From Sodiomyces alkalinus F11 (lineage: Eukaryota; Ascomycota; Sordariomycetes; Glomerellales; Plectosphaerellaceae), in the NCBI RefSeq assembly GCF_003711515.1, contig NW_021167082.1:1853691-1917690 (forward strand): a stretch of DNA of 64,000 nt, in the 5' to 3' direction. The translations under genes were made by a program, and so were the position numbers. Positions 23,581 to 36,530 of this stretch are shown here, piece by piece. The first letter of the stretch is position 1. Each line of letters begins with the position of its first letter. The notes beneath the pieces are model-generated. The model was not told the DNA's origin and searched no databases. It saw only the letters and a program-made list of their open reading frames with translations.

Positions 23581-23954
23581 TATTAGATAGGTAGTCACAA
23601 GGAGTGAGAAGGTAGTAGCGAGAGGGTCTAAAAGGGAATAGGCGTGGATCAAGTAGTGGTCACGGCTAGTCCGAACGTAGGTGGCCCTAAAGAATCAGAA
23701 TAATCGCTACCCTCTCTATACTAAGGAGGGGGCATTATACAAGCACTATATACTCCTAGGCTAATACTAGGGTAGTTAAACGGATATTATAAACGGATAT
23801 CTACGCCTAAGCCTAGGCCACGGCCCTATATAGTAGTATTAACCTAGGGTAGCTATAGCCACGTTAAGCCGGGCGCCCGGTCTTATCTATACGGGAACCC
23901 GTTATAGTCCTGTCGTGTATCCGGCCTTTATCTCCTAGGTAAGGGCACCTAGTA
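23581..23954 (-). repeat. 3' LTR of gypsy C
   Basis: 374 bp, start TATTAGATAGG, end CACCTAGTA; aligns fully with 31430-31803. Preceded by ACTCC. Contains the GC-rich GCCGGGCGCCCGG palindrome near 23868. Confidence 0.92.
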
Positions 23955-24679
23955 AGGCGACCTCCCCCAGAGTACTCCTATCCTTTGGAGCGGCCGGTAC
24001 CGGATAGGGTTATGTTTCCTAACTATACCCGGTGTCGGCCTATTTTCCCACTATCCTTTTATTATTAATCCTGTATACGACCCCGTGGTGGTCCTATTAT
24101 AGTCCTATCCTTAGTCCATCGCTCTATTTCTATAGTCCTTCTATCCTTAGTCCCGTATACTAACCCGTTATAGTCCTATAATAGTCCTATTCTTAATCCT
24201 TCGCTTCTATACTATAGCTAGTATCGGCCTCCCTTTAATCCGTATAAAGAACCGGCGCCGATATCCCTTTAATCTAAATAAAAAACCGGCGTTAATATCC
24301 CTTTAATCTAAATAAAAAGCCGGCGCCGTTATGTAATATATCTAAAAATAAGAATTTATCTCCTTCCTCTTATACCCCTTTCACCCTTATACCTTCTTTA
24401 TAGGCAGGAACAGTAACTATATACCCCTTAAGGGGGATATCTTCCTTAACGCCTCTATAACTCTATTCTCTTCCGTTTTCCTTCTTCTTCACGCCTCCGA
24501 TTTTTGATTTTTGTCGATATCCGCCACGTTCCGTAAATTAACCCTTATAGTGTTTTCCTTATAGGGGTAGGGCTTAATAGTTATTAATGTATTATAGCTC
24601 CTTAAGTTTCCTAATTTTTCCCTATTATCTTATAAGCATCCTTCTAATATCTCTCTATCCTAGGGGAAAATAACTTATA
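23955..24679. other. C non-coding region between 3' LTR and antisense ORF
   Basis: No gene seen. Holds many dispersed TAGTCCTAT words (about 24080-24200) and the 34-bp repeat array at 24231-24332. Confidence 0.6.
24231..24332. repeat. 34-bp tandem repeat, three units
   Basis: Units starting CCCTTTAATC begin at 24231, 24265 and 24299, each ending with a CCGGCGCC or CCGGCGTT word. Differences between units are mainly transitions. Confidence 0.9.
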
Positions 24680-24740
24680 TAGCTTCGCTAACTATCTTAT
24701 ATAGCCTCCTCCGCCGCTATTATACCTCCTAAGAAGACTG

Positions 24741-24774
<34 letters not shown>

Positions 24775-25985
24775 GCGGCCGGTATCTAAGCTAGCGGCTA
24801 GTAGCGTTTCTAAGAAGCGTAAGACCGCGACGACTATAGCGTTATCGTCGTCGACTACCCCTTATTAAGAGGTAGTGGATATTAGGGAAAGGGCCTCCGG
24901 GGGCTTAACCCTTAGGGACCCTTATTCCCGCTACGCCAGCTAACTAACTAAGATTAATTTTAGTAATAAAATATCTCGCCTACGGTTCGAGTCGTGCCGG
25001 CACTCTAGTATAATCTCCGCTAAGTATACTTTTTACTTTAGGCATAATAGTTATCGTTATAATAAGCTTCCTACCACGGGCCGTAACACGGCTATTTAGT
25101 TATAGAAGGTCTTTATCGTCGCCGCTATAAAGGATAGTCTTAACGATAGCCGTCGCGTAAGTTCTTTTTAGGGGGAAACCTAATATAGGCGTATACTAAC
25201 CGTGTTATAGACTATAGCTATAGAGTGATAGAATATCCTTAAGGCCTCGCTAGGTAAGCTTAAGAGGGAGATAACCTTTACCGCCGCCGATAAGTCTTAT
25301 ACCGCTTATCGGGCGAAGGAAGAAGTTAACGACGCCTGCTAGAAGACGGCGGACGAAATCCTTAAATCTCTCTAGGATTTAGCGTTATCGCTTCGCCGGT
25401 ATATCGATTAATAGGATTAATAGATAGCCGTGCAGAGACGCCTCGCTATTATCTTTAAAAGGGTTACTGCTAGTATAGTGTAGAACCCTCCGGTAATCCC
25501 CTCTTTTAATACACTACTAACTTCTCTTTCTCTCCTACCTTCTCTTCCTTAGCTAGATATCCCTCCTCCCGCCTTTACGCCCTCCGACTTATTCGCCGAC
25601 GATAATAATAATGATAACGGTATATACTAAGGCCCTCCTAACCCCTACGATATCCCTAAGTCCGAGCCCGCGACGCTTACCCCCGCGCCGAAGAAGAAGG
25701 CGCCGGCTAAGAAGAAGGCTACGCCTAAGAAGATAACGCCTTTAATACCTTTACGGAAGAAGAAGAAAAAGCAGTAAAAGGCTAAGCCTCTTATTATTCT
25801 CTCGGATAACACGCCGTCCACTAATAGGTAAGAGGTAGAAGGGAATAATACCTACGTAAGTAGAAGCGTTACTACCACGGGGCAGAGCGAGGTATATATA
25901 AAGGAAAACGGGGAAGGCCCTTAGGCATTTATACCCTTAGATTCGGAGTTAGAGGGTTACGCCGATGATCTATAACCGTAATAAG
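24680..25985 (+). pseudogene. antisense ORF of gypsy C, unknown function
   Basis: One plus-strand frame of about 430 codons with only scattered TAG/TAA stops, opposite to C pol. Order: SSAAIIPPKKTD, a poly-Asn run (24741-24774), KRPVSK and SKKRKTATT; a Cys/His motif KYTFYFRHNSYRY near 25018-25060; a probable coiled coil (KTADEILKSLWDLALSLRRY near 25350-25400); a Pro-rich stretch; a Lys-rich tract (APKKKAPAKKKATPKK, then RKKKKK near 25755); and a C-terminal motif TGQSEVYIKENGE near 25880. The D antisense ORF shares all these blocks. Basic, Cys-containing and coiled-coil features suggest nucleic-acid binding and self-assembly, which is inference. Confidence 0.72.
24741..24774 (+). repeat. trinucleotide run encoding poly-Asn
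   Basis: ATA/AAT triplet run, eleven or so Asn codons in the C antisense frame. Similar shorter Asn runs occur in the E and D antisense ORFs. Confidence 0.9.
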
Positions 25986-25993
25986 TATCCTTA

Positions 25994-26182
25994 GGGGTTA
26001 TACCGAGGATCTATGGCTATAGTAGGTAGTTAAAGGTATATATAGAGAATTAAGTAGGGGTTACGCTAAGGATCTATAACTATAGTAGGCGGTTAAAGGT
26101 ATATAAAGAGGATTAAATAGGGGTTATACCGAGGATCTATAGCTATAATATACAGTTAAAGGTATATATAAAGGACTATTTC
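25994..26182 (+). repeat. 63-bp tandem repeat, three units
   Basis: Units start with GGGGTTA at 25994, 26057 and 26120. Sixty-three bases equals 21 codons, so the array keeps the antisense ORF frame (GVIPRIYGYSR, GVTLRIYNYSR, GVIPRIYSYN). It lies just after the conserved C-terminus, then comes the poly-T. It may be a C-terminal extension or a non-coding array. Confidence 0.85.
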
Positions 26183-26204
26183 TTTTTTTTTTTTTTTTTT
26201 TTTT
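26183..26204. repeat. 22-base poly-T run
   Basis: Uninterrupted T run on the top strand (poly-A on the C sense strand), between the 63-bp array and the end of C pol. Confidence 0.95.
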
Positions 26205-26389
26205 AATATGACTTATAGGGTACGCCCGCTTACCACTTTGATTATACCCCCTTAATAGTCCCGTTATAACTTATAACCGTGTAACCGCCTAAGGGCAGGA
26301 GATAGAAAAGAGGGAAAAAGGGATAAAAGAAGGGAAACGCTTAATTATTTAAGGGGGTAGATCGAAGAAGAATAGAGAAGGAAGACTTA

Positions 26390-29300
26390 GCGGGTTAGTC
26401 GTAGTCCTACGATACTTTAGGTATATCGTGGTCCTATAATACTCCCGCTATATTAAGCTTTTACTTAAAGTAAGTATTAATAAGCTTATTCGGCACGTTC
26501 TGTTTTAGCTCCTATATATTCTCCTTATCGTTATAGCCGGCCTATTTAATAAGGTATTAGTGCTATCTCCCCTACTAGCGATAATTTAAGATTACTTTAA
26601 CCGTATATTCGTTAGAGTCCGGTTCTATGTTAATATCCTATAATTCGGGTATCTTTCTACCACGGGTCCTCTATAGTTCTAGCAGGGAGATAGGGAAAAC
26701 GTTATAGATCCTTATAATCTTCGGGACGGCGAGTTAATACGCTAGTCTATATATATCTATAGCCTTAGTAATTTTATATAATCCGATAAACTTATCGCTA
26801 AGTTTCTTCGAAGGCCTACGCTATCGGATATTCTTCGTGGAGAGTAAGACGTATTCGTTAACCGTAAATTATCTCTGGGTTCTCCTATCATTATAGTATT
26901 ATTCGTATATTCCTTAGGCTTTTTTAATTAGGTCTATAAGGGAGCGGCGGCTAACCACGAGTTACTCCGCGCGTATCTCGGCCTTAGCTAAATAAGCCTC
27001 CCCCGCCTTAGGTAATGAGATTTTATTAGGGCCCCTCGGGTTATAACCTATTAGTGCGTCCGCGGGTATTCGTTATATAGCGGAGTACTACGCCGTATTA
27101 TAAGTGAATTCCGTAAAGGCTAAGCGGTCTATCTAGTTATTCTATTCCTAGTAGTAAAAGACCCTAAGGTAGTATTCTATATTCTGGTTCTGTCTCTTTA
27201 TCTAGCTATTAGTCTACGGGGGCCACGCTATAGATAAGCGTCGCTTAGTACTAAAGTAACGGTAAAGGGTAGCCTAAAAAGGGCTTATAAATAAGGACCC
27301 TTAGTCGGATATAATCCTATTAGGGACCCCGAAGGTTCGAAAGATATAATAGTATAATATGTCCGTAAGTCCCTTGGCAGTAAGGCTATTACTTATAGGG
27401 ATATATAACGCGTACTTTATTAGATAGTATACGATAACGAGAATCGCGTCGCGTTTCCTGCCCCTATTATAGATAGGCGGTAATCCCGTAATAAAGTTAA
27501 TTAAAATCTCCGCGAAAGGACGATCTAGAATAGGAAGACTCGCTAGGTCGCTATACGGCTTATAATACCGCGGTTTTATTTATTAGTATACTATATAGAT
27601 AGGTATAAATTCTCTAATATCTTAAGGGAGGTAGTCCTAAAAGTAGAAGCCCGATACGCGCTTCACGGTACGGGCGACCCCGTGGTAACTAGTACTAGGT
27701 CTATTATAGAAAGCTTATAGTATTTTATCTTATAGCCCCGAATAGTTTAGTATAAATACTTATCCCTTAAAATAGAGGACGCCCTCGACGTCTCTGGACT
27801 AGTATTCCTTTATAGCTATTTCGCTATAGACCTCCCGCCACTAGTTATAGAAAGGGTTTTCGGCTTACGCCTTAACGACCTCTTTTATTAGGGTAGGGTT
27901 AGTCGGCGCTATAGGTATATCTAGGTTCGTCGATATTATAGGTAGGGGTATATTAGGATTCGTCGATACTATAGGTATATCGGGGTCCTATATGGTTCCC
28001 GTACTAATCACGGTAAGTATAAACTTCTTAAAGAACGACTCTACGGCGCGAGTCCGATTAACGATTAGGAACCGTTTATAGGGGGTATACTATAGCTTCC
28101 GCGAGAGGCTATTAGCGGGGTTTAACATACTAGGCCTATACCTAATCTCGAAATTAAAAAGGGCCAGTTCTGCTAGCTACTAGGCGTGCTATCCCTTAAG
28201 CTTTAGCTTATTAAGAAGGTGACGATAGTTTAGGTAGTCTATTAGGACTATAACGGGGCTCTAACTATAAGTAACGTAGTACCACTATATCCGAAACGAT
28301 TTGATTATTACTATTAGCTTAGAATCGGGCGTGCTATAATTTAGCTTAACGCTATATAACTTTTAGGATATAAACGCGACGGGTCTTTATAAACTATCTT
28401 CTTACTAGGTTAATACTGCGCTAATAGCGAATATAAAGGTATCGGGTTCGACATAGATCGGTAACGCAGGATTAAAATATTATAGTACCGGGCCGTCTTA
28501 GAATACTAGTTTTAACCGTTTAAATACGGTATAAGCGCGCGGGGATAGGCGTAGGAGTCCGGATTAGGCATCTTTTAAGAGGTCGGTAAGGGGGCTAGCT
28601 ACCTTAGAATAGTTTTTAATAAAGCGCCTATAGAACTTAGTAAAACCAAGGAAGATTTAGATCTTCTTAATACTATTAGACGTTTCTTAATCCCGGATAG
28701 TCTTAACCCGCGCGGGATCTATACGTACCCTGTCGGGGCTATAGATAAAACCGAGGAATTCCACGTCGCGAGTCTTAAATTTATATTTATCGGGGTTAGC
28801 GTAGAGGGACTACTCCCGGAGCCTCGCTAGGACCTAATATATATACTTCCGGTGATCTTCTAAGCTATTACTATACATAAGGATATCGTCTAAGTATTTA
28901 ATATAGATCGTATTAATATATCCGGCGAGGGCTTAGTTAATATACCGTTAAAAACTTATAGGGGTATTAGTCAGGTTAAAGGGTATTACGAGGTATTCGA
29001 AGTGGCCGTATTTCGTGCGGAACGCCGTTTTCTAATTATTATTAGCGCTAATCCGGAGCCGGTAATAGGCGTCCTTAAGGTCTAGCTTAGTATAGTACTA
29101 CGCCGAGGATAAATAGTCTAGAATCTTATAAATTAGTAGTAGCGGGGTGCGATCTTTAATAGTCACCTTATTTAATGCCCTATAGTCTACGCAGGGGCGT
29201 AACTTACCACCCTTCTTAGGGATAAATAGGATAAGGGCCCGTAGGGACTAGACGATAGTCGGATCTAACTCTTATGGATAGCGTCTTAGATATACTAGCG

Positions 29301-30079
29301 GAGGACCTTAAGCTCTTATACGGCTAGTGGGTAAATAGGGCTAAAAGGGGGCTTTTTCCCTTCCTTCATTTTAATTACGTAGTCCTATTATTAATAGGCG
29401 GGGAGTTATCCGGTATCGTTAATATCGAATACGTTAGCGAAATCTTAGTATAGTTTAGAGAGGATAGCCGACTTAGGGGGGGGTATTAGATTAATATCGA
29501 GGCTTACCCTGGCCACGCGTTAGATTAGTATAGAGGAGGATAGGGTTAAAACCGTCGCGGCCTCCTTTATAGCTTTCCGTAATTCTTATCGGCTTAAGAT
29601 AACGTAGAGGTCCGAGCGTTCTAGGGGGTAATTCTAGGTATTAGTTTACTAATCGACTATAGGGTTAACGGCTACTAGCTAAGGTTATCCTAGGATAATT
29701 CGGGAGCCCTTAGGGTCTAGGTTTATAATATAGAATTCGACGCGTTATATTTTTCTTTATTTTTATCGGTTAGTCGTGAAGATAAGTCGAGTAACGGAGC
29801 TAAGGGTGGATTTCTCTTATCCCTCCGTGATCTAGGATATAGGGAGGGGTAATCTAAAGGGGACCTAGGCGGGACCTAGAAGGGATCGGTCTAAAACGTT
29901 AATATCAGCTCCTTTATCTAGGAGAGCCGGGGTCTATACCTATTCCTTACCTTAATAGAGGGAGACGCGCGCTTTTACCGTTATAGTAGTAGCGGCCGCC
30001 AATTAAGGCGGGGTTAGTTCCTAGGCTATCTCGCCCACTACACGACCTATTATCGGGCGTGTTAGCGAAATAAGTAGTT
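26390..30079 (-). pseudogene. gypsy C pol (protease, RT, RNase H, integrase, chromodomain)
   Basis: Minus strand. Protease near 29910 reads LLDKGADINVLDRSLL (catalytic Asp kept, DTG changed to DKG). RT near 28870-28900 has YLDDILMYS with both Asp intact, then YANPDKYKF, EFLGFIYSPDRVRVDPARV and [11 protein letters not shown]. RNase H follows near 28400. Integrase has LINFITGLPP (first Asp to Asn) and IISDQGSLF (second Asp kept) near 27300-27480. The chromodomain near 26480-26640 reads EYTVKVILNYR and NKLINTYFK. It has frequent stops, but some catalytic sites escaped mutation. Very close to D in sequence. Confidence 0.88.
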
Positions 30080-31390
30080 TATTTAGATTAGTATACGCAG
30101 GGGAGGGGTAAGTACTAGCGTAATAACCCTTTTAGTTATAGTTAAAGTATATAATAAGTTTAATTAGGGTATACGGGGGCCTAGCCTAATCCTATAGTTC
30201 TCCCGAGTTCTTAGCGGTTCTAGGGGGGTTCGAAGTCGCCGTTATTGTAGGGAGGGTTCCTTAGCCACGGCTAGTACGGGGGGTATTCGGCTACTATCCC
30301 TCTATCAAGGGCTTGATTTTTAGTTACTTAGCCCTTTTATATTCCTTATTATACTCTAGGTAGGTTTTCGGTATTCTATATATAGATAAAACGTGGCCCC
30401 GGATTAGGGGTAAGACTCGAGTAAGGACTATCTAGATCCGCTATTAGTCTGGTAGGCGACTAAGGAGTTCCGCTTTTAGGGCTTCCCACCGCTAGATAAA
30501 CTTCGTAAAGGGTTCGCCGGGCTTCTAATCTAAATACTTATTAGTTTATATATTAAGGGCGACCTCGAGTAGACGCGTATCGTAATTATCGATTTATTCG
30601 CCTAACTAGGTTTTTAGGGCTCCTTAGGTAACCTAGGACGAATTATTATCGTAAGCGTGCCGGAGGTAAGATTACTATCTTTCCTTAAGGTAGTTTAGTA
30701 GGGAGGCTATAATATAGTAGTTCTTCGAGGCGTTATCAGGAAGGCCGTTAGGGTCGATTATAAACTATTACTTTACCTCCTAGATAAACGTCCGGTATTT
30801 TACCTATAACTCGCCGTTCTACTTAGGGACTACGTAGTTAACCTTCGCCTATAAGGAATTAGCCCTAGATCTAATAAGAGTCCGGCGGGGATTAGCCTTA
30901 ACGTGGCGCCGAATTATAGAAGAAGAGGGAATAAAGGACTAGGTATCTAGAATAGAGTAACAGGGCTCCGCGATATATCGTCGTATAATAGCACGGACGT
31001 TAAGGTTGAAATAAGTTAGGGAACTAGTCCTAGCGGCTTTAAGGGCGATAAGTCGGTCGAGTTTATATTTCCGCGCCTTTAATACCTCGAACTACTTAAT
31101 CCGTTCCCTAACCTATATATCGGTTAGCTAGTCGTGGGGGATACCTTTATAAGAATAGGGTGGGTAGGACGGGGTCGGGGTAATAAGGGGTACTATACGC
31201 TAAGGGGATAGAGGGTAGGGGTTAAGGTCTATCTCCGTCTAGGGCACGGCTTAGTTATATTATGCCTATATCGTGGAGGCGCCTAGGCTAAAGGGATTAT
31301 CGATATTTAGTAAAAGGTCGGAGGGGCTAACTATATTATAGGTCTTATTATTCTCGTGGGAGGATATTATTTTCCTATTAGTACTCCTTA
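30080..31390 (-). pseudogene. gypsy C gag
   Basis: Minus-strand frame between the 5' LTR and the protease. Near its end (top about 30111-30160) the zinc knuckle reads YFNYNQKGYYASTY: the spacing C-x2-C-x4-H-x4-C is exact and all four ligands are Tyr, as expected from TGY-to-TAY and CAY-to-TAY changes. Capsid and nucleocapsid function in the live element. Confidence 0.75.
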
Positions 31391-31429
31391 ACGGTCCTCG
31401 TGCCTTTTAGAAAGGTAGAGCGATTATTA

Positions 31430-31803
31430 TATTAGATAGGTAGTTATAAGGAGTAAGAAGGTAGTAGCGAGAGGGTCTAAAAGGGAATAGGCGTGGATTA
31501 AGTAGTAGTCACGGCTAGTCCGAATATAGGTGGCCCTAAAGAATCAGAATAATCGCTGCCCTCTTTATACTAAGAAGGGGGTACTATATAAGCACTATAT
31601 ACTCCTAGGCTAATACTAGGGTAGTTAAACGGATATCGTAAACGGATATCTACGCCTAAACCTAGGCCACGGCCCTGTATAGTAGTATCGGCCTAGGGTA
31701 GCCGTAGCCACGTTAAGCCGGGCGCCCGGTCTTGTCTATACGGGAACCCGTTATAGTCCCGTCGTGTATCCGGCCTCTATCTCCTAGACAGGGGCACCTG
31801 ATA
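31430..31803 (-). repeat. 5' LTR of gypsy C
   Basis: 374 bp, start TATTAGATAGG, end CACCTGATA, followed by the TSD ACTCC (31804-31808). Pairs with 23581-23954. Confidence 0.92.
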
Positions 31804-32758
31804 ACTCCTCTCCTAGCGTACCTTTTAGGCTACGCGTAGAGGTTATTCGAGATAGCTACCCTTATTAGCGGCGATAATAAAAACGCCCCTATAAGACTTC
31901 CTCCCCTTAAAAGGTCGTGATAGTATCGCTAACTCTTCTTCTAGGAGTAGGAACTGTATCTTAACGCCTACACGGCGTTCTAGGATACCCTTATAGCTAT
32001 GGAAGCGATAATAGCAATATTACCTATAGCTATATATCCCGTAAAGGCTCCCGGTATAGTAATCGTGTTAGCCCTTTCTCCTCTCTAAAAGGTCCAAGAA
32101 GCGGTACTACCGTAGTTAGCCTTATCACCTTTTCCTAAGTCGTTAACGAGGTAGCTAAACTAGCCTTATTTCCTCCGGTAATAAAGGTCGCTAATAAGGT
32201 GGTTATACTAATCTCTTCTCCTCCCTTAAAGGTTATAGAAGAGATAATATCGGGACTAAACGTATTACCTCCGGAGGAGGTTATTACTAGGGCGGAATAA
32301 CTAGCTTTATCTTTTCCTTATAAGGTTATAGGTAAAGTAGTAGTTTCGGGCCCGGTCCCTCCTAATATTATAGCGGAAGAGAACGCTTATCCTACTACTC
32401 TTACTCCTTTATCGGGGTTAACGTTATCGGATAAAGACTTTAGGCGCCTTAGTCTTATAAAGCTAAGGGAGTATACTCGACTATTTAGGGAGATATTTAT
32501 ACTTAGTCGTGCTAATATCGTGATTTCCGAACTCTAATAATACGCGGAGCGTAAGCGGGCTTATACGCCTATAGGTATAACTATCGCTAACGCGGTTATA
32601 ATCCCCGATAATAGCGATAATAAAAATAATAATAAGGTTAAGGAGATAGACTCCCACCTATAATAGGGCGATAAGGGTAAGACTTTTACGGAAGTTAATA
32701 ATCCTAAGGATAGTGATTTTAAAGCTAAGGATATTAATCTAGGCTTATATTAAGCGTA
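31804..32758 (+). pseudogene. antisense ORF of E, C-terminal half
   Basis: Continuation of the E antisense ORF after the C insertion. Plus-strand frame with Val/Ile/Pro-rich repeats (KVANKVVILISSPP, IGKVVVSGPVPPN), then SLIKLREYTRLFREIFI near 32450-32500, a possible coiled helix, and an acidic Asn/Asp/Lys-rich end (DNSDNKNNNKVKEID) before a stop near 32758. Weak match to the other antisense ORFs in this half. Function unknown. Confidence 0.55.
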
Positions 32759-33009
32759 GCTAGGGCACGGTGCCTATTTAGCCTGAATTAAATCCGACTC
32801 TTACTCCTTTTTAATTATTATAATATAATCGCTTATATATTAGTTCCTATATTATAATAGCGCGAAGGTGTTTAATAGGTTATTATTTAATACTACTAAG
32901 CCGAATTTCCTTTTAAGCTTATTAAGTGCCCGTATTTACGCTAATAGTTTTAGAGGTTTCTATATAGGCTTATAGTATCCTACCTATTATACTAGTACTT
33001 TACGTCTTA

Positions 33010-36000
33010 ATCCCCTACCTCGCCTTTTTATCCTTATATAGAGGATTTCCTTAACTTCCTATTCTTTACTATTAGTTATTTCATAAATAGGCGGTGGTTA
33101 GTTATTTACTACCTATCCCGGAAAGGGGTTATCGCCCGCGCGATATAATAAGTCTATATAGAATTAAGGGTAGATCTATAATAGTATAATAAGCTTAACT
33201 ATATATAGGCTAATTACCTTTAAAACTCGGTATTTATAATAAAGTTAGTTAAGCTTTTATAATAGTCGCGGAGTCGAATAGTTAGCTAATAATAGCTAAA
33301 CTAAGTTATTAACCTTAAAACGCTTAGCCGGTATATGATATTAGTTAGTAGACTCCTTATTTCTAAGCTATATCGATATAATTATAGCCTAGGCGAACTC
33401 GGTTATTTCCTATAAATAGTATAGTAGGTTATCGGCCGCTAATACTCTATGTTCTAAAAGGGGCTCCTTAGTTATCTAGATCGAATCGACGTAGTAGCTA
33501 CATTCTAAGAAAAAAGGACTAAACCCCGTCGCGGAGCTCTCGCGGTTATTTAGGGCTAATTATACTATTGGTAATAGGCGATCCTAGTCGTCCTCAGTGT
33601 AATAGATAAAGGCTTATAAATAAACTTATACTTCTTAGTTTATACGTTTTATTACGTTATCGGTTTAGGGGTAGTATACCGTGCTAAGCTTACGCGATAT
33701 CCGTATAAGCTCGTAAGAATACTTCTAGGACCTATTTATCTAGTCTAAGCCTTAGTTACTAATAATCGACCTAGGTATTCCGTTAAACCGGAAATAATAG
33801 TATAAAAACCGTTCTATATAAGCTTCGGCTTTTATTATTTCTATCGCTTTTAATATTATATCCTTAGTTAGACGGTCTATAATAACCTAAAGGTAGCGCG
33901 CCTTTTTCTCGCCGGCTAGTAGTAGGTCCGTTATAAAGTCTATTAATAGGTCGCTCCGTATTCGTTCTAGTACCGGGAGGGGGCATAAAAGGCCTTATTT
34001 CGTATTTCTCTATATATACCCTTTTCCGTAGATATCGTAGTTCCGGACGAATTATCGGATATCCTTATTTATCCTCGGCTAAAAAAAGCGATAATACGCT
34101 ATTAAGGCGATAGTATTTTCGTGTCCGGGGTATCTTCCGATTACTAAATTATAAATTAACTAGATAATCCTCCCTTATAACGTTAACTCTTTAATAAACC
34201 CGGGTACCTAAATTCGGTCACGGAATAGTACTAACTTAGTCGTAGAGACTAAGTACTCGGCTATTTATAGCTTTAATTCTAAGAATAGTAAGAATTATTA
34301 TTCTTTTTCGGTAACCGTAGATAAGGCCTTTCAATACTATTTATTAGTTATAAGCGTCTTATCCTATCATCGCTATAGCTTTTAGTCCACCTCGAAGATT
34401 ATGTCACCGTTATTAATATAGCGAATACTAAATAGAATCACGGTATCGGGGATTAATTAAATATAATAAGATTACTCCTATTTATCTATTATATCTTAGG
34501 GCTTATCTTATTATTAATATAAAAGGGCGTCCGCTATTATATTATCCTTTCCCTTCCGATACTTAAGTATAAAATTAAACTATATAAGCTTACCGGCTTA
34601 TTAGCTTTATCGCTTAGTAAGCGTTCGCTTTATTATAAAGTATTTAAGGGCTTTATAGTCGGAGAGGACTATAAACTACCTATAACTAATAAGCTCGGCC
34701 CGCTATATCGTTAAATAACTTATAATCGCTAGTATTTCCTTATTATAGATTAGGTAGGTATATTCCGCTCTATTAAGTTTATACGAGTAATATACGACTA
34801 TATAACGATTTCCGTCTATATCTTCTTGTATTAGGCTACCCCTAAGGGTAAACCCGAGTAATCCGTCTCGATAAATATCTTATTTACTAGGTCTTATTAT
34901 CGTACTATTAGTCCTTCTTAGAACGTCGTCTTTACCTCGTAAAAGGCCGCTTCTTCCTTAGGACCCTATTAAAAGGTATAGTCTTTCTTAGTTAATACTA
35001 TTAATAAGGCCGAGATCTCCGAAAAATTCTTAATAAAGATTTAGTAATAATTCGTAAACCCTAAGAAGCTTCGCACGCCCTTAACCGTTATAGGCGTTTC
35101 CTACTCGCGAATAGCTTATAACTTCTTTAGATTATAAGATACGCCTTTCCCCGCGGTGATTATACATCCTAGATACTTTACTATCTTTACGCTAAACTTA
35201 TACTTTAATGGATCTAGGTTTAGGCCGGCGTCCATAAGCACGCGGAGTACCTACTTTACCTTCGCCTCGTAATCGGCCTAACTCTTATTAGAGTAGACTA
35301 GGATATTATCGATATAAGCGGTAATAAAGTTATTTAGGAAGCGCTATAGCGTTTTATTAATATATCGCTAGAAAGTCACGGGGGCCTTACTTAGGCCGAA
35401 TAGATAGATAAGCTATTTAAAGAGCCTAAACCGAGTTCGGAATATAGTCTTATATTCGTGTCCTAGGGCTATCCTAATCTTATAGAAGGCGGCGATTATA
35501 TTAAGCTTTATAAACTATTTTACTTAGCTTAGGTTTTATAGTATCTTAGCGATTAGGGGAAGTAGATAACGGTCTTATTTCGTAATCGTGTTTAACGCTT
35601 AATAATTATAATAAAATTAAAGTCCTCTGCCTAGTTTCCTTATAAAACGAATAGGAGCCGTGGTTTCCGAACTACTAGCACGGATAAATCCCGTATCTAT
35701 TAAGTCGATAAGTATTTTCCGTAATACTAGGAGTTCTTCTCTTACTATATTATAGAGCGGCCCTTAAGGAAGCGATAGTTCTTTACTATCGCTTTTACGT
35801 ATAAGGTTTACCTTATAGTCGACTCCTAATCGGTATAGCGGTAATTAATTAGCCTTATCGGGCGCGAATAGGTTACTGAATTCTCGTAGTAGCTCTTCGG
35901 GTATAAAGTCCTTCGGGTCCGCTAGTTATTTCTTATATGACGCTTTTTCGATATCCCTTAAGCTTACTCCCTGGATTAAGACCTCTTTACCCTTTTATTA

Positions 36001-36530
36001 TAGGTATCGAATAATACCTATAAATATAGATTCTATAACTAAATAAGTATCGCGGATAGCTTATACTCCGGTAAGTTCCTTTTTATAATAAAGTTAGATA
36101 TTCAATCCGGCTACTCCGTAATAAAGCCGTTTATCTTTAGCGTAGTATATTATACTATTTTATTCTATTTAAGGCTTCGCGAGGAATATATCTTAATTAA
36201 GCCCGGGCACTATATATACGAATATCCTTTACGGGTAATCGCTAATCTTAAGCTCGTAAACGGTAATCCCCGCGCTATTAATAGTCCTAATAGCTTCCGA
36301 GAAGTTATTTAATAGTCGATTCGTCTTATCGACTAATAGTAATTAGAGTCTTTAGGTAAACTATTCACTTTTAGCGGTATAGTAGTTATATCTAGTATTA
36401 ATAAAGGCGAGGATACGCTATTTATTTACTCTAGCTACTATAAATACCGGGTTACTACTAGTATATACTTTAAACGCCTCTTACTCCCGCTATATCACGG
36501 CTATTAGCTTTAACGCCTATTTTCGCGTTA
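33010..36530 (-). pseudogene. gypsy E pol (protease, RT, RNase H, integrase, chromodomain)
   Basis: Minus strand. RT near 35200-35500 shows AFRIRFRLFKQLIYLFGL, AYIDNILVYSN (second Asp to Asn) and VKYLGCIITAGKGVSYN, then RSFLGFTNYYQIFIKNF. RNase H follows, ending near 34500 (YRKGKDNIIADALL). Integrase near 33700-34000 has DFIIDLPPSREKKA and SIISNQGLDWID (second Asp to Asn). The tail near 33010-33110 reads IKRRGRGLRRKVLV and RALNKLKRKFG, resembling the A-family chromodomain. Many stops. Confidence 0.83.

Larger units (their letters stand above)
23581..31803 (-). mobile_element. Ty3/gypsy retrotransposon C (complete, nested in E)
   Basis: 8,223 bp with two 374-bp LTRs and TSD ACTCC (23576-23580, 31804-31808). 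Minus-strand order: 5' LTR, gag with zinc knuckle, protease, RT, RNase H, integrase, chromodomain; then an antisense ORF on the plus strand; then 3' LTR. Same lineage as D by pol and chromodomain sequence. Interrupts the antisense ORF of E. Confidence 0.93.

Noticed and set aside
25994..26182. Possible CRISPR-like array (63-bp units)
   Set aside because: Units are contiguous tandem copies without unique spacers, in a eukaryotic retrotransposon.
26183..26204. Poly-T as the poly-A tail of a minus-strand LINE or SINE
   Set aside because: No LINE or SINE sequence or TSD lies next to it; it sits inside the complete gypsy element C.
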